From Siphonodentalium dalli (lineage: Eukaryota > Mollusca > Scaphopoda > Gadilida > Siphonodentaliidae): 64,000 nucleotides of DNA. Below the pieces are notes generated by a model that was not told the DNA's origin, ran no database searches, and saw nothing but the letters and a program-made list of their open reading frames with translations. The translations under genes were made by a program, and so were the position numbers. Of the stretch, positions 1-12,824 are shown piece after piece. Location: assembly GCA_032622095.1 (NCBI GenBank), contig CP136066.1:229344961-229408960 (forward strand), in the 5' to 3' direction. Position 1 is the stretch's first letter; each line of letters starts with the position of its first letter.

Positions 1-337
1 CACGGAAATGAAAAAAAATGAATGCGGAAGTGAAACGTCTGCTAAATCCATCAGTGTTGCATGCGCATCACAATTTCACCGATTCATTTCGCAATATTTA
101 ATTCGTGACATCACAGAGTCACGATAAAAAAGTTATATTGCACACTTGGGAGTCCAATATGACATTCGGGAATCCAATATGACTTTTTCCCAGATTATCA
201 CGTGGCAGCTTTTGCCCAATCAGAAATAGTGTTAGTTAAGGGATGGATAATAAATAATATTATATTTAAGCGAAAGTATAAGCAAAACATGCAATAAACA
301 TTTGACCCTGACATAGTGATTGAGATTTCCCCAGTAC
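1..337. other. Unassigned AT-rich sequence below the HHAT satellite
   Basis: No exon, RNA gene or known element is recognised. The next HHAT exon, which should begin with codons completing K/R-Y-F-D, is not here, so the gene must continue below coordinate 1. Confidence 0.5.
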
Positions 338-451
338 ACGCACTGAGAACCGACTGGTGGAGTAAATCCATCAAATTTTGCAATCAACAAGAAAGTTCCA
401 AACATAACGAGGTACTTCATGTAAAAGAACTGTCCCTGATAGTACGTAATA
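338..451 (-). pseudogene. Truncated copy of HHAT exon 5
   Basis: On the minus strand this reads ITYYQGQFFYMKYLVMFG, then DGFTPP and QC, closely matching the second half of exon 5 at 12024-12355. The match stops after the QC codons and the sequence continues into unrelated DNA, so the SEMW end and the GTAAGT donor are missing. It lies at the gene-distal edge of the satellite and carries changes absent from the interior copies (for example CQGQ to YQGQ). It is probably a relic of an early duplication that seeded the array. It could also be part of a skipped alternative exon, but the missing donor argues against that. Confidence 0.75.
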
Positions 452-3287
452 AATTGTGAAACCCATAAATATATTAAATTAACAACTTACTTCCACATCT
501 CGGAGCATTTGTATATATGAGAAACGCACTGAGGACCATCTGGTGGCATAAATCCATAAATATATTAAATTAACAACTTACTTCCACATCTCGGAGTATT
601 TGTATATATGAGAAACGCACTGAGGACCATCTGGTGGCGTGAAACCCATAAATATATTAAATTAACAACTTACTTCCACATCTCAGAGTATTTGTATATA
701 CGAGAAACGCACTGAGGACCATCTGGTGGCGTGAAACCCATAAATATATTAAATTAACAACTTACTTCCGCATCTCGGAGTATTTGTATATATGAGAAAC
801 ACACTGAGGACCATCTGGTGGCGTGAAACCCATAAATATATTAAATTAACCACTTACTTCCGCATCTCGGAGTATTTGTATATATGAGAAACACACTGAG
901 GACCATCTGGTGGCGTGAAACCCATAAATATATTAAATTAACCACTTACTTCCGCATCTCGGAGTATTTGTATATATGAGAAACGCACTGAGGACCATCT
1001 GGTGGCGTGAAACCCATAAATATATTAAATTAACAACTTACTTCCGCATCTCGGAGTATTTGTATATATGAGAAACGCACTGAGGACCATCTGGTGGCGT
1101 GAAACCCATAAATATATTAAATTAACAACTTACTTCCGCATCTCGGAGTATTTGTATATATGAGAAACGCACTGAGGACCATCTGGTGGCGTGAAACCCA
1201 TAAATATATTAAATTAACAACTTACTTCCGCATCTCGGAGTATTTGTATATATGAGAAACGCACTGAGGACCATCTGGTGGCGTGAAACCCATAAATATA
1301 TTAAATTAACCACTTACTTCCGCATCTCGGAGTATTTGTATATATGAGAAACGCACTGAGGACCATCTGGTGGCGTGAAACCCATAAATATATTAAATTA
1401 ACAACTTACTTCCGCATCTCAGAGTATTTGTATATATGAGAAACGCACTGAGGACCATCTGGTGGCGTGAAACCCATAAATATATTAAATTAACCACTTA
1501 CTTCCGCATCTCGGAGTATTTGTATATATGAGAAACACACTGAGGACCATCTGGTGGTGTGAAACCCATAAATATATTAAATTAACCACTTACTTCCGCA
1601 TCTCGGAGTATTTGTATATATGAGAAACGCACTGAGGACCATCTGGTGGCGTGAAACCCATAAATATATTAAATTAACAACTTACTTCCGCATCTCGGAG
1701 TATTTGTATATATGAGAAACGCACTGAGGACCATCTGGTGGCGTGAAACCCATAAATATATTAAATTAACAACTTACTTCCGCATCTCGGAGTATTTGTA
1801 TATATGAGAAACGCACTGAGGACCATCTGGTGGCGTGAAACCCATAAATATATTAAATTAACAACTTACTTCCGCATCTCGGAGTATTTGTATATATGAG
1901 AAACGCACTGAGGACCATCTGGTGGCGTGAAACCCATAAATATATTAAATTAACCACTTACTTCCGCATCTCGGAGTATTTGTATATATGAGAAACACAC
2001 TGAGGACCATCTGGTGGCGTGAAACCCATAAATATATTAAATTAACCACTTACTTCCGCATCTCGGAGTATTTGTATATATGAGAAACGCACTGAGGACC
2101 ATCTGGTGGCGTGAAACCCATAAATATATTAAATTAACAACTTACTTCCGCATCTCGGAGTATTTGTATATATGAGAAACGCATTGAGGACCATCTGGTG
2201 GCGTGAAACCCATAAATATATTAAATTAACAACTTACTTCCGCATCTCGGAGTATTTGTATATATGAGAAACGCACTGAGGACCATCTGGTGGCGTGAAA
2301 CCCATAAATATATTAAATTAACAACTTACTTCCGCATCTCGGAGTATTTGTATATATGAGAAACGCACTGAGGACCATCTGGTGACATAAATCCATAAAT
2401 ATATTAAATTAACAACTTACTTCCACATCTCGGAGTATTTGTATATATGAGAAACGCACTGAGGACCATCTGGTGGCATAAATCCATAAATATATTAAAT
2501 TAACAACTTACTTCCACATCTCGGAGTATTTGTATATATGAGAAACGCACTGAGGACCATCTGGTGGCATAAATCCATAAATATATTAAATTAACAACTT
2601 ACTTCCGCATCTCGGAGTATTTGTATATATGAGAAACACACTGAGGACCATCTGGTGGCGTGAAACCCATAAATATATTAAATTAACAACTTACTTCCAC
2701 ATCTCGGAGTATTTGTATATATGAGAAACGCACTGAGGACCATCTGGTGGCGTGAAACCCATAAATATATTAAATTAACAACTTACTTCCACATCTCGGA
2801 GTACTGAGGACCATCTGGTGGCGTGAAACCCATAAATATATTAAATTAACAACTTACTTCCGCATCTCGGAGTATTTGTATATATGAGAAACGCACTGAG
2901 GACCATCTGTGGCGTAAATCCATAAATATATTAAATTAACAACTTACTTCCACATCTCAGAGTATTTGTATATATGAGAAACACACTTGAGGACCATCTG
3001 GTGGCGTGAAACCCATAAATATATTAAATTAACAAACTTACTTCCGCATCTCGGAGTATTTGTATATATGAGAAACGCACTGAGGACCATCTGGTGGCAT
3101 AAATCCATAAATATATTAAATTAACAACTTACTTCCACATCTCGGAGTATTTGTATATATGAGAAACGCACTTAGGACCATCTGGTGGCGTAAATCCATA
3201 AATATATTAAATTAACAACTTACTTCCACATCTCAGAGTATTTGTATATATGAGAAACGCACTTAGGACCATCTGGTGGCGTAAATC

Positions 3288-3393
3288 CATCAAATTTAGC
3301 AATCAGTGAGTTCCAAACATAAGGAGGTACTTTGTACATGTAAAAGAACTTTCCCTGGCAGTACGTGATGTATTCTATGGAGGTGTGCAACCC
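3288..3393 (-). pseudogene. Longer HHAT exon 5 fragment inside the satellite, copy 1
   Basis: The 92-bp rhythm is broken by about 105 bp that reads ITYCQGKFFYMYKVPPYVW, then SLIAKFDGF on the minus strand, an extended piece of exon 5. Relative to exon 5 (QGQFFYMKYLVMFG) the middle is scrambled by a small indel. It has a donor but no acceptor, so it is a fragment. Confidence 0.85.
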
Positions 3394-3486
3394 ACTTACT
3401 TCCACATCTCGGAGTATTTGTATATATGAGAAACGCACTGAGGACCATCTGGTGGCGTAAATCCATAAATATATTAAATTAACCAC

Positions 3487-4860
3487 TTACTCTTCCGCAT
3501 CTCGGAGTATTTATATATATGAGAAACACACTGAGGACCATCTGGTGGCGTGAAACCCATAAATATATTAAATTAACAACTTACTTCCGCATCTCGGAGT
3601 ATTTGTATATATGAGAAACGCACTGAGGACCATCTGGTGCATAAATCCATAAATATATTAAATTAACAACTTACTTCCACATCTCGGAGTATTTGTATAT
3701 ATGAGAAACGCACTGAGGACCATCTGGTGGCGTGAAACCCATAAATATATTAAATTAAACCACTTACTCTTCCGCATCTCGGAGTATTTGTATATATGAG
3801 AAAACACACTGAGGACCATCTGGTGGCGTGAAACCCATAAATATATTAAATTAAACCTCTTACCTTTCCGCATCTCGGAGTATTTGTATATATGAGAAAC
3901 GCACTGAGGACCATCTGGTGGCGTGAAACCCATAAATATATTAAATTAACCACTTACTTCCGCATCTCGGAGTATTTGTATATATGAGAAACACACTGAG
4001 ACCATCTGGTGGCGTGAAACCCATAAATATATTAAATTAACCACTTTACTTCCGCATCTCGGAGTATTTGTATATATGAGAAACGCACTGAGGGACCATC
4101 TGGTGGCGTGAAAACCCATAATATATTAAATTAACAACTTACTTCCGCATCTCGGAGTATTTGTATATATGAGAAACGCACTGAGGACCATCTGGTGGCG
4201 TGAAACCCATAAATATATTAAATTAACAACTTACTTCCGCATCTCGGAGTATTTGTATATATGAGAAACGCACTTGAGGACCATCTGGTGGCGTGAAACC
4301 CCATAAATATATTAAATTAACAACTTACTTCCGCATCTCGGAGTATTTGTATATATGAGAAAACGCACTGAGGACCATCTGGTGGCGTGAAACCCATAAA
4401 TATATTAAATTAACCACTTACTCTTCCGCATCTCGGAGTATTTGTATATATGAGAAACGCACTGAGGACCATCTGGTGGCGTGAAACCCATAAATATATT
4501 AAATTAACAACTTACTCTTCCGCATCTCAGAGTATTTGTATATATGAGAAACGCACTGAGGGACCATCTGGTGGCATAAATCAATAAATATATTAAATTA
4601 ACAACTTACTTCCGCATCTCGGAGTATTTGTATATATGAGAAACGCACTGAGGACCATCTGGTGGCGTGAAAACCCATAAATATATTAAATTAACAACTT
4701 ACTTTCCGCATCTCGGAGTATTTGTATATATGAGAACGCACTGAGGACCATCTGGTGGCGTGAAACCCATAAATATATTAAATTAACAACTTACCTTCCG
4801 CATCTCCGGAGTATTTGTATATATGAGAAACGCACTGAGGACCATCTGGTGGCGTGAAAC
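3487..4860. other. Indel-rich stretch of the satellite
   Basis: Within about 1.4 kb many units carry one-base insertions or losses at homopolymers or dinucleotides: CTTACTCTTCCG, GAAAACACACTG, GAGGGACC, GAAAACCC, ACCTCTTACC, TCTCCGGAG. Neighbouring units on both sides are almost free of such changes. This looks like a patch of poor consensus quality rather than biology. Confidence 0.65.
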
Positions 4861-6234
4861 CCATAAATATATTAAATTAACCACTTACTTCCGCATCTCG
4901 GAGTATTTGTATATATGAGAAACACACTGAGGACCATCTGGTGGCGTGAAACCCATAAATATATTAAATTAACCACTTACTTCCGCATCTCGGAGTATTT
5001 GTATATATGAGAAACGCACTGAGGACCATCTGGTGGCGTGAAACCCATAAATATATTAAATTAACAACTTACTTCCGCATCTCGGAGTATTTGTATATAT
5101 GAGAAACGCATTGAGGACCATATGGTGGCGTGAAACCCATAAATATATTAAATTAACAACTTACTTCCGCATCTCGGAGTATTTGTATATATGAGAAACG
5201 CACTGAGGACCATCTGGTGGCGTGAAACCCATAAATATATTAAATTAACAACTTACTTCCGCATCTCGGAGTATTTGTATATATGAGAAACGCACTGAGG
5301 ACCATCTGGTGGCATAAATCCATAAATATATTAAATTAACAACTTACTTCCACATCTCGGAGTATTTGTATATATGAGAAACGCACTGAGGACCATCTGG
5401 TGGCATAAATCCATAAATATATTAAATTAACAACTTACTTCCACATCTCGGAGTATTTGTATATATGAGAAACGCACTGAGGACCATCTGGTGGCATAAA
5501 TCCATAAATATATTAAATTAACAACTTACTTCCGCATCTCGGAGTATTTGTATATATGAGAAACACACTGAGGACCATCTGGTGGCGTGAAACCCATAAA
5601 TATATTAAATTAACAACTTACTTCCACATCTCGGAGTATTTGTATATATGAGAAACGCACTGAGAACCATCTGGTGGCGTGAAACCCATAAATATATTAA
5701 ATTAACAACTTACTTCCACATCTCGGAGTATTTATATATATGAGAAACACACTGAGGACCATCTGGTGGCGTGAAACCCATAAATATATTAAATTAACAA
5801 CTTACTTCCGCATCTCGGAGTATTTGTATATATGAGAAACGCACTGAGGACCATCTGTGGCGTAAATCCATAAATATATTAAATTAACAACTTACTTCCA
5901 CATCTCAGAGTATTTGTATATATGAGAAACACACTTGAGGACCATCTGGTGGCGTGAAACCCATAAATATATTAAATTAACAACTTACTTCCGCATCTCG
6001 GAGTATTTGTATATATGAGAAACGCACTGAGGACCATCTGGTGGCATAAATCCATAAATATATTAAATTAACAACTTACTTCCACATCTCGGAGTATTTG
6101 TATATATGAGAAACGCACTTAGGACCATCTGGTGGCGTAAATCCATAAATATATTAAATTAACAACTTACTTCCACATCTCAGAGTATTTGTATATATGA
6201 GAAACGCACTTAGGACCATCTGGTGGCGTAAATC

Positions 6235-6340
6235 CATCAAATTTAGCAATCAGTGAGTTCCAAACATAAGGAGGTACTTTGTACATGTAAAAGAACTTTC
6301 CCTGGCAGTACGTGATGTATTCTATGGAGGTGTGCAACCC
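6235..6340 (-). pseudogene. Longer HHAT exon 5 fragment inside the satellite, copy 2
   Basis: Identical in layout to the block at 3288, 2947 bp further on. The shared flanks, including a unit that has lost two bases (CCATCTGTGG) about 385 bp before each block, show that a multi-kilobase segment was duplicated as a whole. Confidence 0.85.
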
Positions 6341-9300
6341 ACTTACTTCCACATCTCGGAGTATTTGTATATATGAGAAACGCACTGAGGACCATCTGGT
6401 GGCGTAAATCCATAAATATATTAAATTAACCACTTACTTCCGCATCTCGGAGTATTTATATATATGAGAAACACACTGAGGACCATCTGGTGGCGTGAAA
6501 CCCATAAATATATTAAATTAACAACTTACTTCCGCATCTCGGAGTATTTGTATATATGAGAAACGCACTGAGGACCATCTGGTGGCATAAATCCATAAAT
6601 ATATTAAATTAACAACTTACTTCCACATCTCGGAGTATTTGTATATATGAGAAACGCACTGAGGACCATCTGGTGGCGTGAAACCCATAAATATATTAAA
6701 TTAACCACTTACTTCCGCATCTCGGAGTATTTGTATATATGAGAAACACACTGAGGACCATCTGGTGGCGTGAAACCCATAAATATATTAAATTAACCAC
6801 TTACTTCCGCATCTCGGAGTATTTGTATATATGAGAAACGCACTGAGGACCATCTGGTGGCGTGAAACCCATAAATATATTAAATTAACAACTTACTTCC
6901 GCATCTCGGAGTATTTGTATATATGATAAACGCACTGAGGACCATCTGGTGGCGTGAAACCCATAAATATATTAAATTAACAACTTACTTCCGCATCTCG
7001 GAGTATTTGTATATATGAGAAACGCACTGAGGACCATCTGGTGGCGTGAAACCCATAAATATATTAAATTAACAACTTACTTCCGCATCTCGGAGTATTT
7101 GTATATATGAGAAACGCACTGAGGACCATCTGGTGGCGTGAAACCCATAAATATATTAAATTAACCACTTACTTCCGCATCTCGGAGTATTTGTATATAT
7201 GAGAAACGCACTGAGGACCATCTGGTGGCGTGAAACCCATAAATATATTAAATTAACAACTTACTTCCGCATCTCAGAGTATTTGTATATATGAGAAACG
7301 CACTGAGGACCATCTGGTGGCGTGAAACCCATAAATATATTAAATTAACCACTTACTTCCGCATCTCGGAGTATTTGTATATATGAGAAACACACTGAGG
7401 ACCATCTGGTGGCGTGAAACCCATAAATATATTAAATTAACCACTTACTTCCGCATCTCGGAGTATTTGTATATATGAGAAACGCACTGAGGACCATCTG
7501 GTGGCGTGAAACCCATAAATATATTAAATTAACAACTTACTTCCGCATCTCGGAGTATTTGTATATATGAGAAACGCACTGAGGACCATCTGGTGGCGTG
7601 AAACCCATAAATATATTAAATTAACAACTTACTTCCGCATCTCGGAGTATTTGTATATATGAGAAACGCACTGAGGACCATCTGGTGGCGTGAAACCCAT
7701 AAATATATTAAATTAACAACTTACTTCCGCATCTCGGAGTATTTGTATATATGAGAAACGCACTGAGGACCATCTGGTGGCATAAATCAATAAATATATT
7801 AAATTAACAACTTACTTCCACATCTCGGAGTATTTGTATATATGAGAAACGCACTGAGGACCATCTGGTGGCGTGAAACCCATAAATATATTAAATTAAC
7901 CACTTACTTCCGCATCTCGGAGTATTTGTATATATGAGAAACGCACTGAGGACCATCTGGTGGCGTGAAACCCATAAATATATTAAATTAACCACTTACT
8001 TCCGCTTCTCGGAGTATTTGTATATATGAGAAACACACTGAGGACCATCTGGTGGCGTGAAACCCATAAATATATTAAATTAACCACTTACTTCCGCATC
8101 TCGGAGTATTTGTATATATGAGAAACGCACTGAGGACCATCTGGTGGCGTGAAACCCATAAATATATTAAATTAACAACTTACTTCCGCATCTCGGAGTA
8201 TTTGTATATATGAGAAACGCACTGAGGACCATCTGGTGGCGTGAAACCCATAAATATATTAAATTAACAACTTACTTCCGCATCTCGGAGTATTTGTATA
8301 TATGAGAAACGCACTGAGGACCATCTGGTGGCGTGAAACCCATAAATATATTAAATTAACAACTTACTTCCGCATCTCGGAGTATTTGTATATATGAGAA
8401 ACGCACTGAGGACCATCTGGTGGCGTGAAACCCATAAATATATTAAATTAACCACTTACTTCCGCATCTCGGAGTATTTGTATATATGAGAAACGCACTG
8501 AGGACCATCTGGTGGCGTGAAACCCATAAATATATTAAATTAACAACTTACTTCCGCATCTCAGAGTATTTGTATATATGAGAAACGCACTGAGGACCAT
8601 CTGGTGGCGTGAAACCCATAAATATATTAAATTAACCACTTACTTCCGCATCTCGGAGTATTTGTATATATGAGAAACACACTGAGGACCATCTGGTGGC
8701 GTGAAACCCATAAATATATTAAATTAACCACTTACTTCCGCATCTCGGAGTATTTGTATATATGAGAAACGCACTGAGGACCATCTGGTGGCGTGAAACC
8801 CATAAATATATTAAATTAACAACTTACTTCCGCATCTCGGAGTATTTGTATATATGAGAAACGCACTGAGGACCATCTGGTGGCGTGAAACCCATAAATA
8901 TATTAAATTAACAACTTACTTCCGCATCTCGGAGTATTTGTATATATGAGAAACGCACTGAGGACCATCTGGTGGCGTGAAACCCATAAATATATTAAAT
9001 TAACAACTTACTTCCGCATCTCGGAGTATTTGTATATATGAGAAACGCACTGAGGACCATCTGGTGGCATAAATCAATAAATATATTAAATTAACAACTT
9101 ACTTCCACATCTCGGAGTATTTGTATATATGATAAACGCACTGAGGACCATCTGGTGGCATAAATCCATAAATATATTAAATTAACAACTTACTTCCACA
9201 TCTCGGAGTATTTGTATATATGAGAAACGCACTGAGGACCATCTGGTGGCATAAATCCATAAATATATTAAATTAACAACTTACTTCGGCATCTCGGAGT

Positions 9301-9989
9301 ATTTGTATATATGAGAAACACACTGAGGACCATCTGGTGGCGTGAAACCCATAAACATATTAAATTAACAACTTACTTCCACATCTCGGAGTATTTGTAT
9401 ATATGAGAAACGCACTGAGGACCATCTGGTGGCGTGAAACCCATAAATATATTAAATTAACAACTTACTTCCACATCTCGGAGTATTTATATATATGAGA
9501 AACACACTGAGGACCATCTGGTGGCGTGAAACCCATAAATATATTAAATTAACAACTTACTTCCGCATCTCGGAGTATTTGTATATATGAGAAACGCACT
9601 GAGGACCATCTGTGGCGTAAATCCATAAATATATTAAATTAACAACTTACTTCCACATCTCAGAGTATTTGTATATATGAGAAACACACTTGAGGACCAT
9701 CTGGTGGCGTGAAACCCATAAATATATTAAATTAACAACTTACTTCCGCATCTCGGAGTATTTGTATATATGAGAAACGCACTGAGGACCATCTGGTGGC
9801 ATAAATCCATAAATATATTAAATTAACAACTTACTTCCACATCTCGGAGTATTTGTATATATGAGAAACGCACTTAGGACCATCTGGTGGCGTACATCCA
9901 TAAATATATTAAATTAACAACTTACTTCCACATCTCAGAGTATTTGTATATATGAGAAACGCACTTAGGACCATCTGGTGGCGTAAATC

Positions 9990-10095
9990 CATCAAATTTA
10001 GCAATCAGTGAGTTCCAAACATAAGGAGGTACTTTGTACATGTAAAAGAACTTTCCCTGGCAGTACGTGATGTATTCTATGGAGGTGTGCAACCC
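9990..10095 (-). pseudogene. Longer HHAT exon 5 fragment inside the satellite, copy 3
   Basis: Third copy, 3755 bp after copy 2. The wider spacing is about 808 bp, close to nine extra 92-bp units, so this higher-order copy has gained units. The variant GCATAAATCAATAAAT occurs twice in it (about 7780 and 9065), supporting an internal duplication. Confidence 0.85.
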
Positions 10096-12023
10096 ACTTA
10101 CTTCCACATCTCGGAGTATTTGTATATATGAGAAACGCACTGAGGACCATCTGGTGGCGTAAATCCATAAATATATTAAATTAACCACTTACTTCCGCAT
10201 CTCGGAGTATTTATATATATGAGAAACACACTGAGGACCATCTGGTGGCGTGAAACCCATAAATATATTAAATTAACAACTTACTTCCGCATCTCGGAGT
10301 ATTTGTATATATGAGAAACGCACTGAGGACCATCTGGTGGCATAAATCCATAAATATATTAAATTAACAACTTACTTCCACATCTCGGAGTATTTGTATA
10401 TATGAGAAACGCACTGAGGACCATCTGGTGGCGTAAATCCATAAATATATTAAATTAACAACTTACTTCCGCATCTCGGAGTATTTGTATATATGAGAAA
10501 CACACTGAGGACCATCTGGTGGCGTAAAACCCATAAATATATTAAATTAACAACTTACTTCCGCATCTCGGAGTATTTGTATATATGAGAAACACACTGA
10601 GGACCATCTGGTGGCGTGAAACCCATAAATATATTAAATTAACAACTTACTTCCGCATCTCGGAGTATTTGTATATATGAGAAACGCACTGAGGACCATC
10701 TGGTGGCATAAATCCATAAATATATTAAATTAACAACTTACTTCCACATGTCGGAGTATTTGTATATATGAGAAACGCACTGAGGACCATCTGGTGGCGT
10801 AAATCCATAAATATATTAAATTAACAACTTACTTCCACATGTCGGAGTATTTGTATATATGAGAAACGCACTGAGGACCATCTGGTGGCGTGAAACCCAT
10901 AAATATATTAAATTAACAACTTACTTCCGCATCTCGGAGTATTTGTATATATGAGAAACGCACTGAGGACCATCTGGTGGCGTGAAACCCATAAATATAT
11001 TAAATTAACCACTTACTTCCACATCTCGGAGTATTTGTATATATGAGAAACGCACTGAGGACCATCTGGTGGCGTGAAACCCATAAATATATTAAATTAA
11101 CAACTTACTTCCACATCTCGGAGTATTTGTATATATGAGAAACGCACTGAGGACCATCTGGTGGCGTGAAACCCATAAATATATTAAATTAACAACTTAC
11201 TTCCACATCTCAGAGTATTTGTATATATGAGAAACGCACTGAGGACCATCTGGTGGCGTGAAACCCATAAATATATTAAATTAACAACTTACTTCCGCAT
11301 CTCGGAGTATTTGTATATATGAGAAACGCACTGAGGACCATCTGGTGGCATAAATCCATAAATATATTAAATTAACAACTTACTTCCGCATCTCGGAGTA
11401 TTTGTATATATGAGAAACGCACTGAGGACCATCTGGTGGCATAAATCCATAAATATATTAAATTAACAACTTACTTCCACATCTCAGAGTATTTGTATAT
11501 ATGAGAAACGCACTGAGGACCATCTGGTGGCGTAAATCCATAAATATATTAAATTAACAACTTACTTCCGCATCTCGGAGTATTTGTATATATGAGAAAC
11601 GCACTGAGGACCATCTGGTGGCGTGAAACCCATAAATATATTAAATTAACAACTTACTTCCGCATCTCGGAGTATTTGTATATATGAGAAACGCACTGAG
11701 GACCATCTGGTGGCATAAATCCATAAATATATTAAATTAACAACTTACTTCCACATCTCGGAGTATTTGTATATATGAGAAACGCACTGAGGACCATCTG
11801 GTGGCGTGAAACCCATAAATATATTAAATTAACAACTTACTTCCACATCTCGGAGTATTTGTATATATGAGAAACGCACTGAGGACCATCTGGTGGCGTG
11901 AAACCCATAAATATATTAAATTAACCACTTACTTCCGCATCTCGGAGTATTTGTATATATGAGAAACGCACTGAGGACCATCTGGTGGCGTAAATCCATA
12001 AATATATTAAATTAACAACTTAC

Positions 12024-12355
12024 TTCCACATCTCGGAGTATTTGTATATATGAGAAACGCACTGAGGACCATCTGGTGGCATAAATCCATCAAATTTAGC
12101 AATCAGCGAGAATGTTCCAAACATAACGAGATACTTCATGTAAAAGAACTGTCCCTGGCAGTACGTGATGCCCGACAGAGTCCACAGAGACAGCTGTTTG
12201 ATGAGACCTGTATTGTACTGAAGACTTCCGAAGTACATTACATGAAGAATGAGTTCATTGATGACAAACCAGAATGTGAGGCGAAGAGATTCTTTGATTA
12301 GAGGTAGTGTTGTTTCTTTGTTCAAACGCCTTTTCTCATTGTGTACTTCATTATA
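12024..12355 (-). CDS. HHAT: Hedgehog acyltransferase, exon 5 (MBOAT core)
   Basis: HHAT is a multi-pass ER enzyme that transfers palmitate to the N-terminal cysteine of Hedgehog proteins. This exon encodes 110 codons plus two bases. It opens after TTATTTTACAG with YNEVHNEKRR, then membrane segments around residues 25-45 and 66-87 (GQFFYMKYLVMFG). It continues with DGFMPP (89-94), CVS (99-101) and SEMW (107-110), and ends at TGGAA|GTAAGT. The QFFY-KYLV-FG, DG-PP, CVS and MW pattern matches HHAT of animals as I remember it. In the family the next residues are YFD, followed later by the catalytic His, so the active site lies outside this window. The 3' end and donor are the parent of the 92-bp satellite. 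HHATL is the main alternative. Confidence 0.9.
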
Positions 12356-12720
12356 CTGTAAAATAAGGTTGATTAATATCGCACTGAGAGCAGGCCAGAT
12401 TTGAATTTTTTAGATATATTCTGGCTGTTGAAGGGTTGAACCCAGAACAAATTCTTAACAAGCTGACTTTGGTGTCAAGTCGTCATTGAAGTAAAAATGC
12501 AGACTCAATCCAGAACAAATTGTTAGTAAAGTAAAAACATGCACAACTATCCACGGGGCAACATATCCAAAATCGCTTTGTGGAAACTTTTTAATCCAAG
12601 ATGGCTTCCATCGTGGTTGTCTATATTACATCAGTTCTAAAAATAAGTCATTGTATGATATGTTGTGGCATAGGAATTATGCGGTTATAACAGTTTGAAA
12701 TTAGAGTACGGGAGCGAAAG
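12356..12720. other. HHAT intron, no recognised element
   Basis: AT-rich sequence between exon 5 and its duplicated head. Apart from the exon 5 acceptor at its lower edge I see no gene, palindrome or tandem repeat. Confidence 0.5.
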
Positions 12721-12824
12721 TACATCGTTGACGATAAACAAAAATGGGAGTCAAAGAGATTCTTTGGTAGAGGTAGCACTCTTTCTTTGTTCAAACGCTT
12801 CTCATTGTGTACTTCATTGTACTG
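12721..12824 (-). pseudogene. Broken copy of the HHAT exon 5 head with its acceptor
   Basis: On the minus strand CAG|TACAATGAAGTACAC is followed by AATGAGAAGCGTTTGAAC, matching the exon 5 start (YNEVHNEK then RLNKE), including the acceptor CAG. One of two arginine codons is missing. A further indel shifts the frame after about 18 codons, and similarity fades after about 100 nt. It lies about 470 bp upstream of the intact exon in transcription order, so its acceptor would compete with the real one if it were active. Confidence 0.8.

Larger units (their letters stand above)
457..12023 (-). repeat. 92-bp satellite made from the HHAT exon 5 / intron border
   Basis: Head-to-tail units of 92 bp (for example, CATAAATATA recurs at 831 and 923), roughly 120 copies judged from span over period. 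In gene orientation each unit holds about 60 nt equal to the end of exon 5 (from CCACCAGATGGTCC to GAGATGCGGAA), then GTAAGTTG and about 25 nt of intron. Copies differ by a few bases: CGCATCTC or CACATCTC, CAACTT or CCACTT, GCGTGAAACC or GCATAAATCC. Because 92 is not a multiple of three, the array cannot be read as one coding frame. It lies in the intron after exon 5 and runs straight into that exon at 12024. Confidence 0.97.

Noticed and set aside
457-12023. CRISPR-like or centromeric array
   Set aside because: Units are head to tail without spacers and derive from HHAT exon 5. The array is inside an intron of a conserved gene.
12050-12301. Plus-strand frame of 83 codons
   Set aside because: It is the antisense shadow of HHAT exon 5 and has no protein features of its own.
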